Shown here one piece after another: positions 29,596 through 38,357 of a stretch of DNA of 64,000 nucleotides. The notes beneath the pieces are model-generated. The model made no database searches. It had not been told where the DNA came from and saw nothing but the letters and a program-made list of their open reading frames with translations. The stretch is taken from positions 46,797 through 110,796 of the forward strand of contig NZ_MTQD01000017.1 in assembly GCF_001974875.1 (NCBI RefSeq). The letters run 5' to 3'. Positions within the stretch are counted from its first letter, which is position 1, and the number at the start of each line of letters is the position of its first letter. The position numbers were made by a program, and so were the translations under genes. This DNA is from Pseudoalteromonas sp. EB27 (GTDB lineage Bacteria; Pseudomonadota; Gammaproteobacteria; Enterobacterales; Alteromonadaceae).

Positions 29596-31677
29596 TTGTC
29601 TAAACCTAGCTTAAATCAATACCCAATTACAGAGCTCAAAGGGGTCGGCCCAAAAATGGCTGAGCGTTTGCTAAAGCTAGGTATTTTAACTGTGCAAGAT
29701 ATGCTTTTTCATTTGCCACTTCGCTACGAAGATCGTACTCGCTTATACGCGATTAGCGAGTTGTCACTGCATAGCCACGTAAGTGTTGAAGCCACAATTG
29801 AAACAAGCCAAATAACGTTTGGTAAAAGGCGCATGCTTGTTTGCCAAATCAATGATGGTACTGGCAGGCTAACACTACGATTTTTTAATTTTACCGCCGC
29901 ACAAAAGAACGCATTTAGTGCAGGTAAAATAATACGTTGTTTTGGTGAGATACGCCGAGGCCGTGTTGGCTTTGAAATGAGTCATCCTGAATACAGCATC
30001 AGCGATACCTCTAACGAGCAGCCGGTAGCGACGACATTAACGCCCGTTTATTCAACAACCGAAGGTTTAAAGCAGCTATCGATTAGAGCTTTAAGCGAAC
30101 AGGCTATTGATTTACTAAACAAATATTCAGTAGAAGAACTGCTGCCTTCAAAATGGCAGCTATCAAGTATGGCGTTAAGCGACGCCTTATTATTACTGCA
30201 TCGCCCACCTAATGATGTTGATGTAACTGCATTAGAACAAGGTACTCACCCTGCTCAACAGCGCCTTGTATTTGAAGAATTACTTGCACAAAATCTCAGC
30301 TTATTAAAAGTAAGAGAGCAAGGGCAACAAGTTAAAGCCGTAGCATTAAATCCGGTCAACACATTAGAAAGCCAATTTTTAGAGCAACTTCCTTTTGCAC
30401 CCACAAATGCGCAAAGCCGCGTAGTTGCTGAAATTAAAGGTGACATGCAACACGCGTATCCCATGATGCGTTTAGTACAAGGCGATGTAGGCTCAGGTAA
30501 AACCCTAGTAGCAGCACTTAGTGCACTAACAGCCATTGCCCAGGGCTTTCAAGTAGCTTTAATGGCACCTACTGAAATTTTATCAGAGCAACATGGTGTT
30601 AATTTTACAACGTGGTTTAATCAACTAGGTATAACAGTTGCGTGGCTTGGCGGTAAAACTAAGGGCAAAGAGCGCGTAGCAACACTTGAAAAAATCGCCT
30701 CTGGTGAGGCGCAAATGATTGTAGGTACTCACGCTTTATTCCAAGATGAAGTTAAGTTTAATAACTTAGTGCTTATCGTTATTGACGAACAACACCGCTT
30801 TGGTGTCCACCAGCGTTTATCACTACGCGAAAAGGGTAAGTTTGGTGATTGCTACCCTCATCAACTAGTTATGACCGCAACACCTATCCCACGTACGCTT
30901 GCTATGACCGCCTACGCCGACTTAGAAACTTCTGTGATTGACGAGCTGCCACCAGGGCGTACGCCAATCACAACAGTGGCACTTCCTGATACTCGCAGAG
31001 ACGATATTATTGCTCGCGTTAAATTAGCGTGTAACGAGCAAGGCCGCCAGGTTTATTGGGTGTGTACACTTATTGATGAATCTGAAGTACTGCAATGCCA
31101 AGCAGCGGAGGACAGCGCACTGCAGTTAAAAGAAGCGCTACCAGAGCTAAATGTTGGTTTAGTACATGGCCGAATGAAATCAGCTGAAAAACAAGCCATT
31201 ATGAGTGAGTTTAAAGCAGGTAATATACATGTTTTAGTTGCCACTACGGTTATTGAAGTTGGTGTAGATGTCCCTAATGCGAGCTTAATCATTATAGAAA
31301 ACCCCGAGCGCTTAGGTTTAGCACAGCTGCATCAGTTACGTGGGCGAGTTGGCCGTGGCGCTACGGCATCGCATTGCGTGCTTTTATACCACGCACCATT
31401 GTCTCACACCGCTCAAAAGCGATTAGGAGTACTACGCGATAGTAACGATGGTTTTGTGATAGCTGAGCGCGATTTAGAAATTCGTGGCCCTGGTGAAGTA
31501 CTTGGTACAAAACAAACAGGTTTAGCCGAGTTTAAAATTGCCGACCTTACCCGCGATAAGCACATACTTAACCAAGTAAGACCGATTGCACAGCAAATGC
31601 TTAAGCAACACCCTGAAGCTGTTGACCCACTAATTCAACGCTGGTTGGGTAATAAGCAAAATTACGCGCAAGCGTAA
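29596..31677 (+). CDS. recG: ATP-dependent DNA helicase RecG
   Basis: RecG remodels stalled forks and Holliday junctions. The 693-residue length equals that of Escherichia coli RecG. There is an N-terminal wedge/OB domain (about 60-160). The superfamily II helicase core has Walker A GDVGSGKTLVA, the DEQH box VIDEQHRFG, TATPIPRTLA, and motif VI LHQLRGRVGRG. The only start that preserves the family N-terminus is TTG at 29596, and no strong Shine-Dalgarno sequence is visible, which suggests low translation. A terminator shared with the convergent alpha-galactosidase gene follows. Confidence 0.96.
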   Translation: MSKPSLNQYPITELKGVGPKMAERLLKLGILTVQDMLFHLPLRYEDRTRLYAISELSLHSHVSVEATIETSQITFGKRRMLVCQINDGTGRLTLRFFNFTAAQKNAFSAGKIIRCFGEIRRGRVGFEMSHPEYSISDTSNEQPVATTLTPVYSTTEGLKQLSIRALSEQAIDLLNKYSVEELLPSKWQLSSMALSDALLLLHRPPNDVDVTALEQGTHPAQQRLVFEELLAQNLSLLKVREQGQQVKAVALNPVNTLESQFLEQLPFAPTNAQSRVVAEIKGDMQHAYPMMRLVQGDVGSGKTLVAALSALTAIAQGFQVALMAPTEILSEQHGVNFTTWFNQLGITVAWLGGKTKGKERVATLEKIASGEAQMIVGTHALFQDEVKFNNLVLIVIDEQHRFGVHQRLSLREKGKFGDCYPHQLVMTATPIPRTLAMTAYADLETSVIDELPPGRTPITTVALPDTRRDDIIARVKLACNEQGRQVYWVCTLIDESEVLQCQAAEDSALQLKEALPELNVGLVHGRMKSAEKQAIMSEFKAGNIHVLVATTVIEVGVDVPNASLIIIENPERLGLAQLHQLRGRVGRGATASHCVLLYHAPLSHTAQKRLGVLRDSNDGFVIAERDLEIRGPGEVLGTKQTGLAEFKIADLTRDKHILNQVRPIAQQMLKQHPEAVDPLIQRWLGNKQNYAQA

Positions 31678-31780
31678 CCACTCTATTTTCGATACTTTTA
31701 AGTTTACTAAGTTAATTTACTAAATTAGCTTACTCAGTTAGAGATGCTAAATTTATTCGTTTGCATTTACAAAGGATATA

Positions 31781-31813
31781 AAAAAGTCAGCTCTAAACAA
31801 TATAGAGCTGACT
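31781..31813. terminator. Terminator between recG and the alpha-galactosidase gene
   Basis: A perfect 11-bp stem AGTCAGCTCTA / TAGAGCTGACT has a 7-nt loop. The A-run on its left gives a T-tract for minus-strand transcripts, so it mainly ends the alpha-galactosidase mRNA. Confidence 0.78.
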
Positions 31814-31874
31814 ACTGATATCTAAGCTAAGCAGCATAAAAGCGATTAGCGCCTTTTACTGCTCTTAGTTAAAT

Positions 31875-34007
31875 TTAAGCTTTGTTAAGCTCAAATATAA
31901 GCGATGTTTGCGGGAATGATATTGGCATTTGTAAACCAAACTGCATTAGTGCTTCACCTGTAAATGTTTGACCATTTACCGCAGCAATAGAAGATGGGCG
32001 ATACTCTTCAAATTTTACCGGCCACACTAAATTAAGTGTGTACTGCGCATCGCCATCTAGGCCAACAAAACGTAATTTATTAGGCGCTGTACGCGGTGTT
32101 TCGCGAACGCTGTTATAGGCAAATAACGCTTTTGTTTTTTGCTCATCGATTAAACCAAAGTTAATTGATAAATCGTCGCTATCTAAGCGGTATAAATCGG
32201 CGCTATGAATAAACTCACGATGCTCTTTATGAAGTGCTATTGCCGCTTTAAGTGCATTGTATTCGTGATCGGTCAGTTCACGTGGGTCCATTTCAATGCC
32301 CATGTGGCCAAACATTGATACCGCAGCACGCATTTCAATACTTACATTACGCCCTGTGATATGACAATCGCGTGGACCTACGTGTGCACCCATAACCGAC
32401 GATGGAAAGAAGAACGAACACCCACGCTGTATTTCAAGGCGATCAAGCGCATCGTTTGAATCTGACGTCCATACACGGTCTGTGTGTGTAAGTACGCCGT
32501 AATCTACACGTGCACCACCTGACGAACAGCTTTCTATTTCAAGCCCTGGGTGCGCCGCTTTAATACGGTCAATTAAACGATAAAGTGCTAATGTTTGCTG
32601 GTGCACTGCTGGCTTACCATCAAAATTACCCGCATGGTTAATATCGCGGTTCATATCCCATTTAATGTACTTAATAGTTGGGTATTCAACTAAAATATCG
32701 TCGATGGCTTTGTATAGGTACTCAACAACCTCAGAGCGCGTTAGATCAAGTACTAGCTGATTTCTAAAGCTTAACTGTTCGTTGTTTTCAGATCCTAAAA
32801 CCCAATCTGGATGCGCGCGGTATAAATCGCTATCAGGGTTGACCATTTCTGGTTCAAACCAAATACCAAACTCCATACCCAAGCTATTCACGTGATCAAT
32901 AACGGGTGATAAACCATCTGGATAAATTTTATAATCTACTGTCCAATCACCTAAACCAGCGTTATCGCCACGGCGGCCTTTAAACCAACCATCATCAAGT
33001 ACAAAACGTTCAATGCCTAACGGCGCTACTTTGTCGGCTAGTTGCTTAAGCGTGTCTACGTCGTGATCAAAGTATATACCTTCCCATGTGTTGTAATGCA
33101 CAGGGCGTGTTTTTTCACGCTGTGCTTGGCTAAGTAAATTAGCTTTAACAAAACGATGAAAATTACGAGAAAGCGCACTAAAACCTTCACTCGAAAACGA
33201 GCCATAAATGCTCGGGCTTTGATACGTTTGACCTTTAGCAAGCGTAAGCTCACCAGGAAGTAATAGCTCACCCATTTGTACATAACGACGACCTTCAGCT
33301 AAAAGCTCTGCACGTAGTTTATTATTGCCACTCCAACCTAAATGAAAGCCATAACATTCGCCGTGTTGCTCGCCTGCATTTTCGTTATGCACTAACAAAC
33401 CTGGAAATACATCGTGTGATGTTTTGCCTTTACGGTTTTCACGAACAAAACTGCCTAAAACTAAATCAACCGATTGACGTTGAAATTCGTTTGACCAACG
33501 ACCTTCAAAGCTCACTATTTTGCTTACGCTATCTGGTAGCTGAAATGTTGGTGCTGCGCAAAAGTTCACGCTTAGCGGTAAGCCGCCTAAATTAGTTAAT
33601 ACAGTATGTGCGCTTAGTACATCAGTGTTTTTATCAAGTGTAATGCTGTGCACGACTTCAATACCACGAAGCTTATCTACGCTTACAAATTCAAGTGTTG
33701 CGGCTGAAGGCTGACGCACTTCTTGAAGCTCTGGCCCTACTGACCATGCGATTGAGTCGTTTACTAGCTCAAGCCCTGGCGCACCAGTAAAGCCCTCACC
33801 TAGTAATGGAGATAGAGAAATAGGTGCTTCTTCAACCACGGCACATTTTACTTCTTGACGCGTAGCAAGCTGAGTTAGCATTGTTTCTGTTGTTTGCTCA
33901 GATAGGCATTTACCAAAGTACAGTAACGCCGGTGTTTTGCTCTGGCAGTCGAAAATAACGGTGCTGTTTACACTGTCTAATCGATAAAATGATTTAGTGT
34001 CGGCCAT
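31875..34007 (-). CDS. Alpha-galactosidase, GH36
   Basis: This enzyme hydrolyses terminal alpha-1,6-galactose from melibiose- or raffinose-type sugars. The 710-residue protein has the GH36 N-terminal beta-sandwich, a TIM barrel with VLDDGWFKGRRGD and FGIWFEPEMVNPDSDL, and a C-terminal beta domain. The nucleophile is Asp451 in KWDMNRD. The acid/base is Asp516 in WTSDS. The CSSGGARVDYG motif is intact. There is no signal peptide, so cleavage happens in the cytoplasm after uptake. A terminator separates it from the symporter gene, so it has its own promoter region. It would feed galactose to GalM and GalK. Confidence 0.95.
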   Translation of the reverse strand: MADTKSFYRLDSVNSTVIFDCQSKTPALLYFGKCLSEQTTETMLTQLATRQEVKCAVVEEAPISLSPLLGEGFTGAPGLELVNDSIAWSVGPELQEVRQPSAATLEFVSVDKLRGIEVVHSITLDKNTDVLSAHTVLTNLGGLPLSVNFCAAPTFQLPDSVSKIVSFEGRWSNEFQRQSVDLVLGSFVRENRKGKTSHDVFPGLLVHNENAGEQHGECYGFHLGWSGNNKLRAELLAEGRRYVQMGELLLPGELTLAKGQTYQSPSIYGSFSSEGFSALSRNFHRFVKANLLSQAQREKTRPVHYNTWEGIYFDHDVDTLKQLADKVAPLGIERFVLDDGWFKGRRGDNAGLGDWTVDYKIYPDGLSPVIDHVNSLGMEFGIWFEPEMVNPDSDLYRAHPDWVLGSENNEQLSFRNQLVLDLTRSEVVEYLYKAIDDILVEYPTIKYIKWDMNRDINHAGNFDGKPAVHQQTLALYRLIDRIKAAHPGLEIESCSSGGARVDYGVLTHTDRVWTSDSNDALDRLEIQRGCSFFFPSSVMGAHVGPRDCHITGRNVSIEMRAAVSMFGHMGIEMDPRELTDHEYNALKAAIALHKEHREFIHSADLYRLDSDDLSINFGLIDEQKTKALFAYNSVRETPRTAPNKLRFVGLDGDAQYTLNLVWPVKFEEYRPSSIAAVNGQTFTGEALMQFGLQMPISFPQTSLIFELNKA

Positions 34008-34271
34008 GATTTTCCTATCCTCTTGTTCATTGTATGAGTTATAAATATAACGAAAATTAGTAAGCTACACTATGTACTAAATGTATCTCATTGCTTGAGC
34101 CACAATCTATTAGACAGTGACATTCAACAATAATAGTATATATCATATAAATTAGATTTTGATAGTCTTTACATCGCAAATAGTCAGATAAACTCACTGG
34201 AAGTACCACTGTAATAAAAAGTATTAAACTAACCTTAGCTTTGAAGTTGTCATGTTGCTTTTAATACATAT
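34008..34271 (-). promoter_or_regulatory. Upstream region of the alpha-galactosidase gene
   Basis: This non-coding stretch of about 260 bp must hold the alpha-galactosidase promoter, because a terminator closes the upstream operon. It contains TATATCATAT at 34139-34148, which is also found in the operator cluster of the FadR-type regulator. It also has the half-palindrome GTTATAAATATAAC at 34038-34051, which shares TTATAAATA with the galM and TonB-receptor operators. No clear -35/-10 pair could be fixed. Confidence 0.3.
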
Positions 34272-34307
34272 AAAAAAATCGGCCAGAGTTTCCCCATGAC
34301 CGATTTT
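34272..34307 (-). terminator. Terminator of the TonB receptor-to-symporter operon
   Basis: AAAATCGG and CCGATTTT flank a partly paired loop. On the minus strand the hairpin is followed by a run of seven Ts. It lies just after the symporter stop. Confidence 0.8.
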
Positions 34308-34329
34308 GTCAGCTTAAACTATTTATACG

Positions 34330-35808
34330 TTATTTTTGTACTTGTGCTTGGCCTGCGTCATCAAGTGCCGGTGTTTTACCTGCCCACTGCGCATTCAAAC
34401 CAAATACCACTTTATTTACTATCAATGCAAAAGCTACACATACGATTAATGTAATTGGCATTAAGTGAATGTAATGAATATCAGTATGTAGTGGTGAGTT
34501 TGCAAATGTAAGCATGCCGTACATTACAACACCTAAAATTACTGCAGCAATACCCGCTCGTGCATCAACATTTTTAAATAATAAGCCCACTACAAAAATA
34601 GAGAATATAGGCATACTTAATAAGCCATTTAATTGCTGTAGTAAGTTAATAATGCTATCTGCTTGCTGGTAAATTGGTACAAGTACCAGTGTTAAGCTTG
34701 TTAGTAGCAATGTTACGTAACCACTTAGCTTTACAACACTTGGCTCTTTATTAAAGTACGCTTCGTGAATGTCACACACATATAGTGCTGTAGCTGAATT
34801 TAATAAGCTGTTGTAAGTAGAGAGTACAGCTGCTGCCATTGCCGCTGCGAACACACCGGTTAACCATGCTGGCATTACATCACCCACAATTCGACCATAA
34901 GCAGCGTCGCCAATATCGCCATAAAGTTTAAACGAAATAATACCCGGTAATACCACAATTGCAGGGACGATTAAAAAGCGAATACCCGCTGCGGCAAATA
35001 TACCTTTTTGCGCTTCTTTAACATTAGGTGCTGCCATTGCTCGCTGTGTGATTGTTTGGTTAGTACCCCAGTAATACATTTGAATAAAGATCATACCGGT
35101 TAAAAGTGTTGGCCACGGAATAGGTGAGTCAGCATCACCTATGAGTGTTAAGCGCTCCTCAGGAATACCCGTAAAGTCATAATCAATCGCATTAAGTGCT
35201 AAAAACACGACTAAAACAGCCATGCCTAGTACAAGTATGCCATTGTAGGTATCCGATACAGCAACTGCTCGCAGGCCGCCAAAAAACGCATAAACAGCAC
35301 CAATAATGGCAAATGCGGTGGCGATATACATTAGCGGAATATCAACCTTAAACATGGTTTGCATAAATAGCGCGCCAGAATAAATAACCGCTGGCATATA
35401 AATAAGTGCATTACCTAAAAAGAATAAACCACCAATAACAGCGCGAATATGTTTGTTGTTATAACGCTTTTCTAAAAGCTCTGTGGTAGTTGTACAGTTG
35501 TATTTGTAATAAACAGGAATGAACACTTTGGCTAAAATAATCAAACCTATAATTGCTGCAAGCTCCCACCAAACCAGTAAAGCCATTTGGTTACCATTCA
35601 TACCTACAAGCTGATCAGTACTTAAATTAGTTAATGTGATTGAACCTGCAACAAACATCCAAGTAAGGCCACCGCCCGCTAAAAAATACTCTTTGGTTTG
35701 GCTTTGTCCGTTATTGCGATTTTGGCCTCGGCATTTCCAATAAGTAAGGCCACCAATTAAAGCGGTGACAAAAACAAAAACCACCAGCTGTAAAATGTTA
35801 TCTGACAT
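34330..35808 (-). CDS. Sodium/sugar symporter (SSS family, vSGLT-like)
   Basis: This is a 492-residue solute:sodium symporter with about 13-14 membrane helices. The N-terminal region TKEYFLAGGGLTWMFVAGSITLTNLSTDQ carries the family's sodium-site serine/threonine residues. YWGTNQTITQRAMAA is the conserved SSS stretch typical of sugar members such as Vibrio vSGLT. By context it brings galactose or alpha-galactosides from periplasm to cytoplasm using the sodium gradient. It is the last gene of the minus-strand operon with the TonB receptor, halogenase and SapC genes. Confidence 0.88.
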   Translation of the reverse strand: MSDNILQLVVFVFVTALIGGLTYWKCRGQNRNNGQSQTKEYFLAGGGLTWMFVAGSITLTNLSTDQLVGMNGNQMALLVWWELAAIIGLIILAKVFIPVYYKYNCTTTTELLEKRYNNKHIRAVIGGLFFLGNALIYMPAVIYSGALFMQTMFKVDIPLMYIATAFAIIGAVYAFFGGLRAVAVSDTYNGILVLGMAVLVVFLALNAIDYDFTGIPEERLTLIGDADSPIPWPTLLTGMIFIQMYYWGTNQTITQRAMAAPNVKEAQKGIFAAAGIRFLIVPAIVVLPGIISFKLYGDIGDAAYGRIVGDVMPAWLTGVFAAAMAAAVLSTYNSLLNSATALYVCDIHEAYFNKEPSVVKLSGYVTLLLTSLTLVLVPIYQQADSIINLLQQLNGLLSMPIFSIFVVGLLFKNVDARAGIAAVILGVVMYGMLTFANSPLHTDIHYIHLMPITLIVCVAFALIVNKVVFGLNAQWAGKTPALDDAGQAQVQK

Positions 35809-35861
35809 GTGTGTGTCTCCTGCGCGTTATACGCAATGTCTGTGTAATAAAAAAGTGCACG

Positions 35862-36623
35862 CTACAGCGCGTGCGCATCTCGACTTAGTTCTAACTTAAT
35901 TTGCTTTAAAGGCATAAGTTCGGGACGTTGGTTGTGCAGCTTTACCAATGCATTTAACTGAAACAGTGAAATAAGCATACTGTTAAGCACACTTAGGTAA
36001 CCTTGCTTGTGTAAGTTTGCAACGGTATCGCTATCTAAAGTTTGCAGTTTGTCTTCATCAACGGTGCTCAAACCTTGAATAGTTTGGGTTTCGCCTTGTT
36101 CAAACTGCAATACAATATCTATGTTTTTAATAAGCCCTAAGCGCGCTACTTCTTGGGTAAATTGATACGTTTGATAATCATTTTTTAAATCGCTCTCAAG
36201 TAGCTTTTGCTGTGAATTTAAAAATAAGCTTGGCTTACCTTTAGCATCAAATAGTGCCTCGCCTTGCTGCGTATTTACGGCTGAGCTTTGATCATCAATC
36301 GCAATAAAGTAGTCGCTGCTATTTGCTTCACGGGTCATTAAATAAAGAGGGTGAGTTTGTATACATACCGGTGTGTAAAGCGCCTGCCACTGGTGGTTAT
36401 TAACCAATAAACTTTGCCCAGCACTAAAGCTTGTTAAACCCGATACGGTATAACTGCCGTTTTGCGCATTTCGTGCTAAAAATATAGGCAAGTCGCATGC
36501 AGCTTTTGCCACTTCGTTAGCTCTTAAATTAACTAAATGCTGCGTTTTTGCATATTCAATACCTGCATTAGGGTTAATTTTTAATGTTTGGTGTTTGGTG
36601 TTTACTAGTTCACTAATAGCCAT
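35862..36623 (-). CDS. SapC-family protein
   Basis: This 253-residue soluble protein is of the SapC type (PF07277), named after a Campylobacter S-layer gene product. Recognisable stretches are AKTQHLVNLRANEVAKAACDLPIFLAR near residue 25, the WQALYTPVCIQTHPLYL region, and an acidic middle (FIAIDDQSSAVNTQQGEALFD). No signal peptide, membrane helix or catalytic motif is evident. Homologues recur next to TonB receptors and tryptophan-halogenase-like genes in carbohydrate loci of Alteromonadales and Caulobacterales, where their function is unknown. It lies 12 bp after the halogenase-like gene. Confidence 0.8.
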   Translation of the reverse strand: MAISELVNTKHQTLKINPNAGIEYAKTQHLVNLRANEVAKAACDLPIFLARNAQNGSYTVSGLTSFSAGQSLLVNNHQWQALYTPVCIQTHPLYLMTREANSSDYFIAIDDQSSAVNTQQGEALFDAKGKPSLFLNSQQKLLESDLKNDYQTYQFTQEVARLGLIKNIDIVLQFEQGETQTIQGLSTVDEDKLQTLDSDTVANLHKQGYLSVLNSMLISLFQLNALVKLHNQRPELMPLKQIKLELSRDAHAL

Positions 36624-36635
36624 AGTTACACATCC

Positions 36636-38162
36636 TTAAACTGGGTTAGCCGCTAACCACTGCTCAATATAAGCGCGGTGTGGCGGCAAAGTTTGCAACA
36701 TCTGCTGTGTAAGCTGGCTGTTACGTTCAATTATTTGTTTGGCTTGCGCGTCTTGTGAATACAAATAAGCCTGTTTAGTAAAGTCTGGTTTGAAGCCCAT
36801 ACCATATAAAACGTACTGGTAGCTGGCGGCTGGGAATAACTCTAATGCGCCATGAAAATCTTGAATAAGCGGGCCACGGCTTCCCCAAAGAAGTAAATCT
36901 TCTTGCAGGGTTTGTGGAATAGTATTGGGCTGTACATGTGCTTGCCAGTAAGGTTCTGGGCGCTTGGTTAGCATGTAATGCAGCTTTAAAAAGTCGATAA
37001 TACGCTGCCAGCGGTAATCCATCTGCTCGTTAAAGCGTTTAGCTACTATAGGCATTACTTGTGTATCTGCTGGCATGTGCTCTGCTACAAAGCGTGCTGA
37101 AATTTCAACAAGCATAATAGCGGTTGCTTCAAGCGGCTCTACAAACCCTGCTGACATACCCACTGCAACACAGTTTTTATGCCAAAACTTCTCACGGTAG
37201 CCCGACTCAAAGCTAATTTTACGGGCAGTTAAACCGTTTGCTGCATCGCCTAAATAGTTTCGTAAGTTTTGCTCTGCTTCATCGTCTGATAAAAATTTGC
37301 TTGAATATACATGCCCTACACCTCGGCGGTGCGTTAAACCTATATCCCAAATCCATCCAGCGTTTTGCGCTGTTGCTATGGTATGGCTGGCTAAGGAGTC
37401 ATCGTTTTCATCGTAAGGGACTTGCATCGCCAGTGCGCTGTCGTTAAATAGCACGTGGTCCATTTTTTTAAACGGTACGTTGAGCGCTTGGCCTAATAAC
37501 AATGATGAAAAACCAGTACAGTCTATAAATAAATCGGCGCTTATAATGCGGGTTTGATCTTTTAGAGTAAGCTCATTTATTGCACCATCGTCATCAAGTT
37601 TTACCTGATCAACAGTACCAATAATATGCTCTACACCAAGCTTACTTTTACAATGTTGTTTAAGCATTTCTGCAAAAGCGCCGGCATCTAAGTGATAAGC
37701 GTAATTACAGTTACCTTGATATTCACCTTGCGCTATACCTCTTGGGGCTAAGCTTGCTTCGCAAATATCATGTTGAAAATTAGTTTGCTGTGCAAAGTCT
37801 TCAACATTATCTAAATATGGGGCTAAATCTATACGGCCGTAGCCTAGCGGTACAGTAAATGGATGGTAGTAAAAGTCATTATTGCCATGCGTCCAATTTA
37901 CAAACTTTCCGCCTTGTTTGAAGGTAGCATTACAGGCTTTAAACACATCAACTTCACGCAAGCCTATTTGCTGAAGTGTGTTTTTCATCGTGGGCCAGGT
38001 ACCTTCACCTACGCCAATAGTTGGAATGTCTGACGATTCAACCAACATCACTTTTAAGCCGTCACCATTTTGACCTTGGTGATACGAAGCTATAATTGCA
38101 GCGCTCAGCCATCCTGCTGTACCACCGCCAACTACCGCTACTGTTTTTATTGCTTTATTCAT
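36636..38162 (-). CDS. Tryptophan-halogenase-like flavoprotein (PF04820)
   Basis: This is a 508-residue FAD-dependent protein of the tryptophan halogenase family. The dinucleotide motif VVGGGTAGWLSA is at residue 9. A lysine in TFKQGGKFVNW (Lys82) aligns with the halogenase catalytic lysine. The flavin-dependent halogenase signature WxWxIP appears as WIWDIG (residues 270-275), with Gly for Pro. The GFVEPLEATA stretch is also present. It is encoded between a TonB receptor and a SapC gene in a galactoside locus, a recurrent but unexplained arrangement. Halogenation is not implied by context; modification of a surface or receptor component is one possibility. Confidence 0.85.
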   Translation of the reverse strand: MNKAIKTVAVVGGGTAGWLSAAIIASYHQGQNGDGLKVMLVESSDIPTIGVGEGTWPTMKNTLQQIGLREVDVFKACNATFKQGGKFVNWTHGNNDFYYHPFTVPLGYGRIDLAPYLDNVEDFAQQTNFQHDICEASLAPRGIAQGEYQGNCNYAYHLDAGAFAEMLKQHCKSKLGVEHIIGTVDQVKLDDDGAINELTLKDQTRIISADLFIDCTGFSSLLLGQALNVPFKKMDHVLFNDSALAMQVPYDENDDSLASHTIATAQNAGWIWDIGLTHRRGVGHVYSSKFLSDDEAEQNLRNYLGDAANGLTARKISFESGYREKFWHKNCVAVGMSAGFVEPLEATAIMLVEISARFVAEHMPADTQVMPIVAKRFNEQMDYRWQRIIDFLKLHYMLTKRPEPYWQAHVQPNTIPQTLQEDLLLWGSRGPLIQDFHGALELFPAASYQYVLYGMGFKPDFTKQAYLYSQDAQAKQIIERNSQLTQQMLQTLPPHRAYIEQWLAANPV

Positions 38163-38206
38163 AATGGACTACTCTTTGAGTATTTTTTGATAACGTTTTA
38201 TACAAC

Positions 38207-38226
38207 AAATGCCCGTTAGGGCATTT
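38207..38226 (-). other. Short hairpin upstream of the halogenase-like gene
   Basis: AAATGCCC / GGGCATTT with a GTTA loop is an 8-bp stem in the gap between the TonB receptor and halogenase-like genes. The T-tract is weak in both directions. It may attenuate or process the mRNA. Confidence 0.5.
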
Positions 38227-38250
38227 TGATTTAATGTGAATTCATTTTAG

Positions 38251-38297
38251 CCAATTAGGTTAACTAATATACATTACTGCTAAATTAACCTAATTGG
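38251..38297 (-). other. 13-bp perfect inverted repeat after the TonB receptor gene
   Basis: CCAATTAGGTTAA (38251-38263) and TTAACCTAATTGG (38285-38297) flank 21 nt. It lies about 60 bp past the receptor stop and has no T-tract. It may stabilise or process the receptor mRNA and reduce read-through into the halogenase-like gene. Confidence 0.6.
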
Positions 38298-38357
38298 TAT
38301 TAGCACCTTCGTGCTGTAATGAAAACTAAGAGGCGAAAAGTACGCCTCCATCATTAA

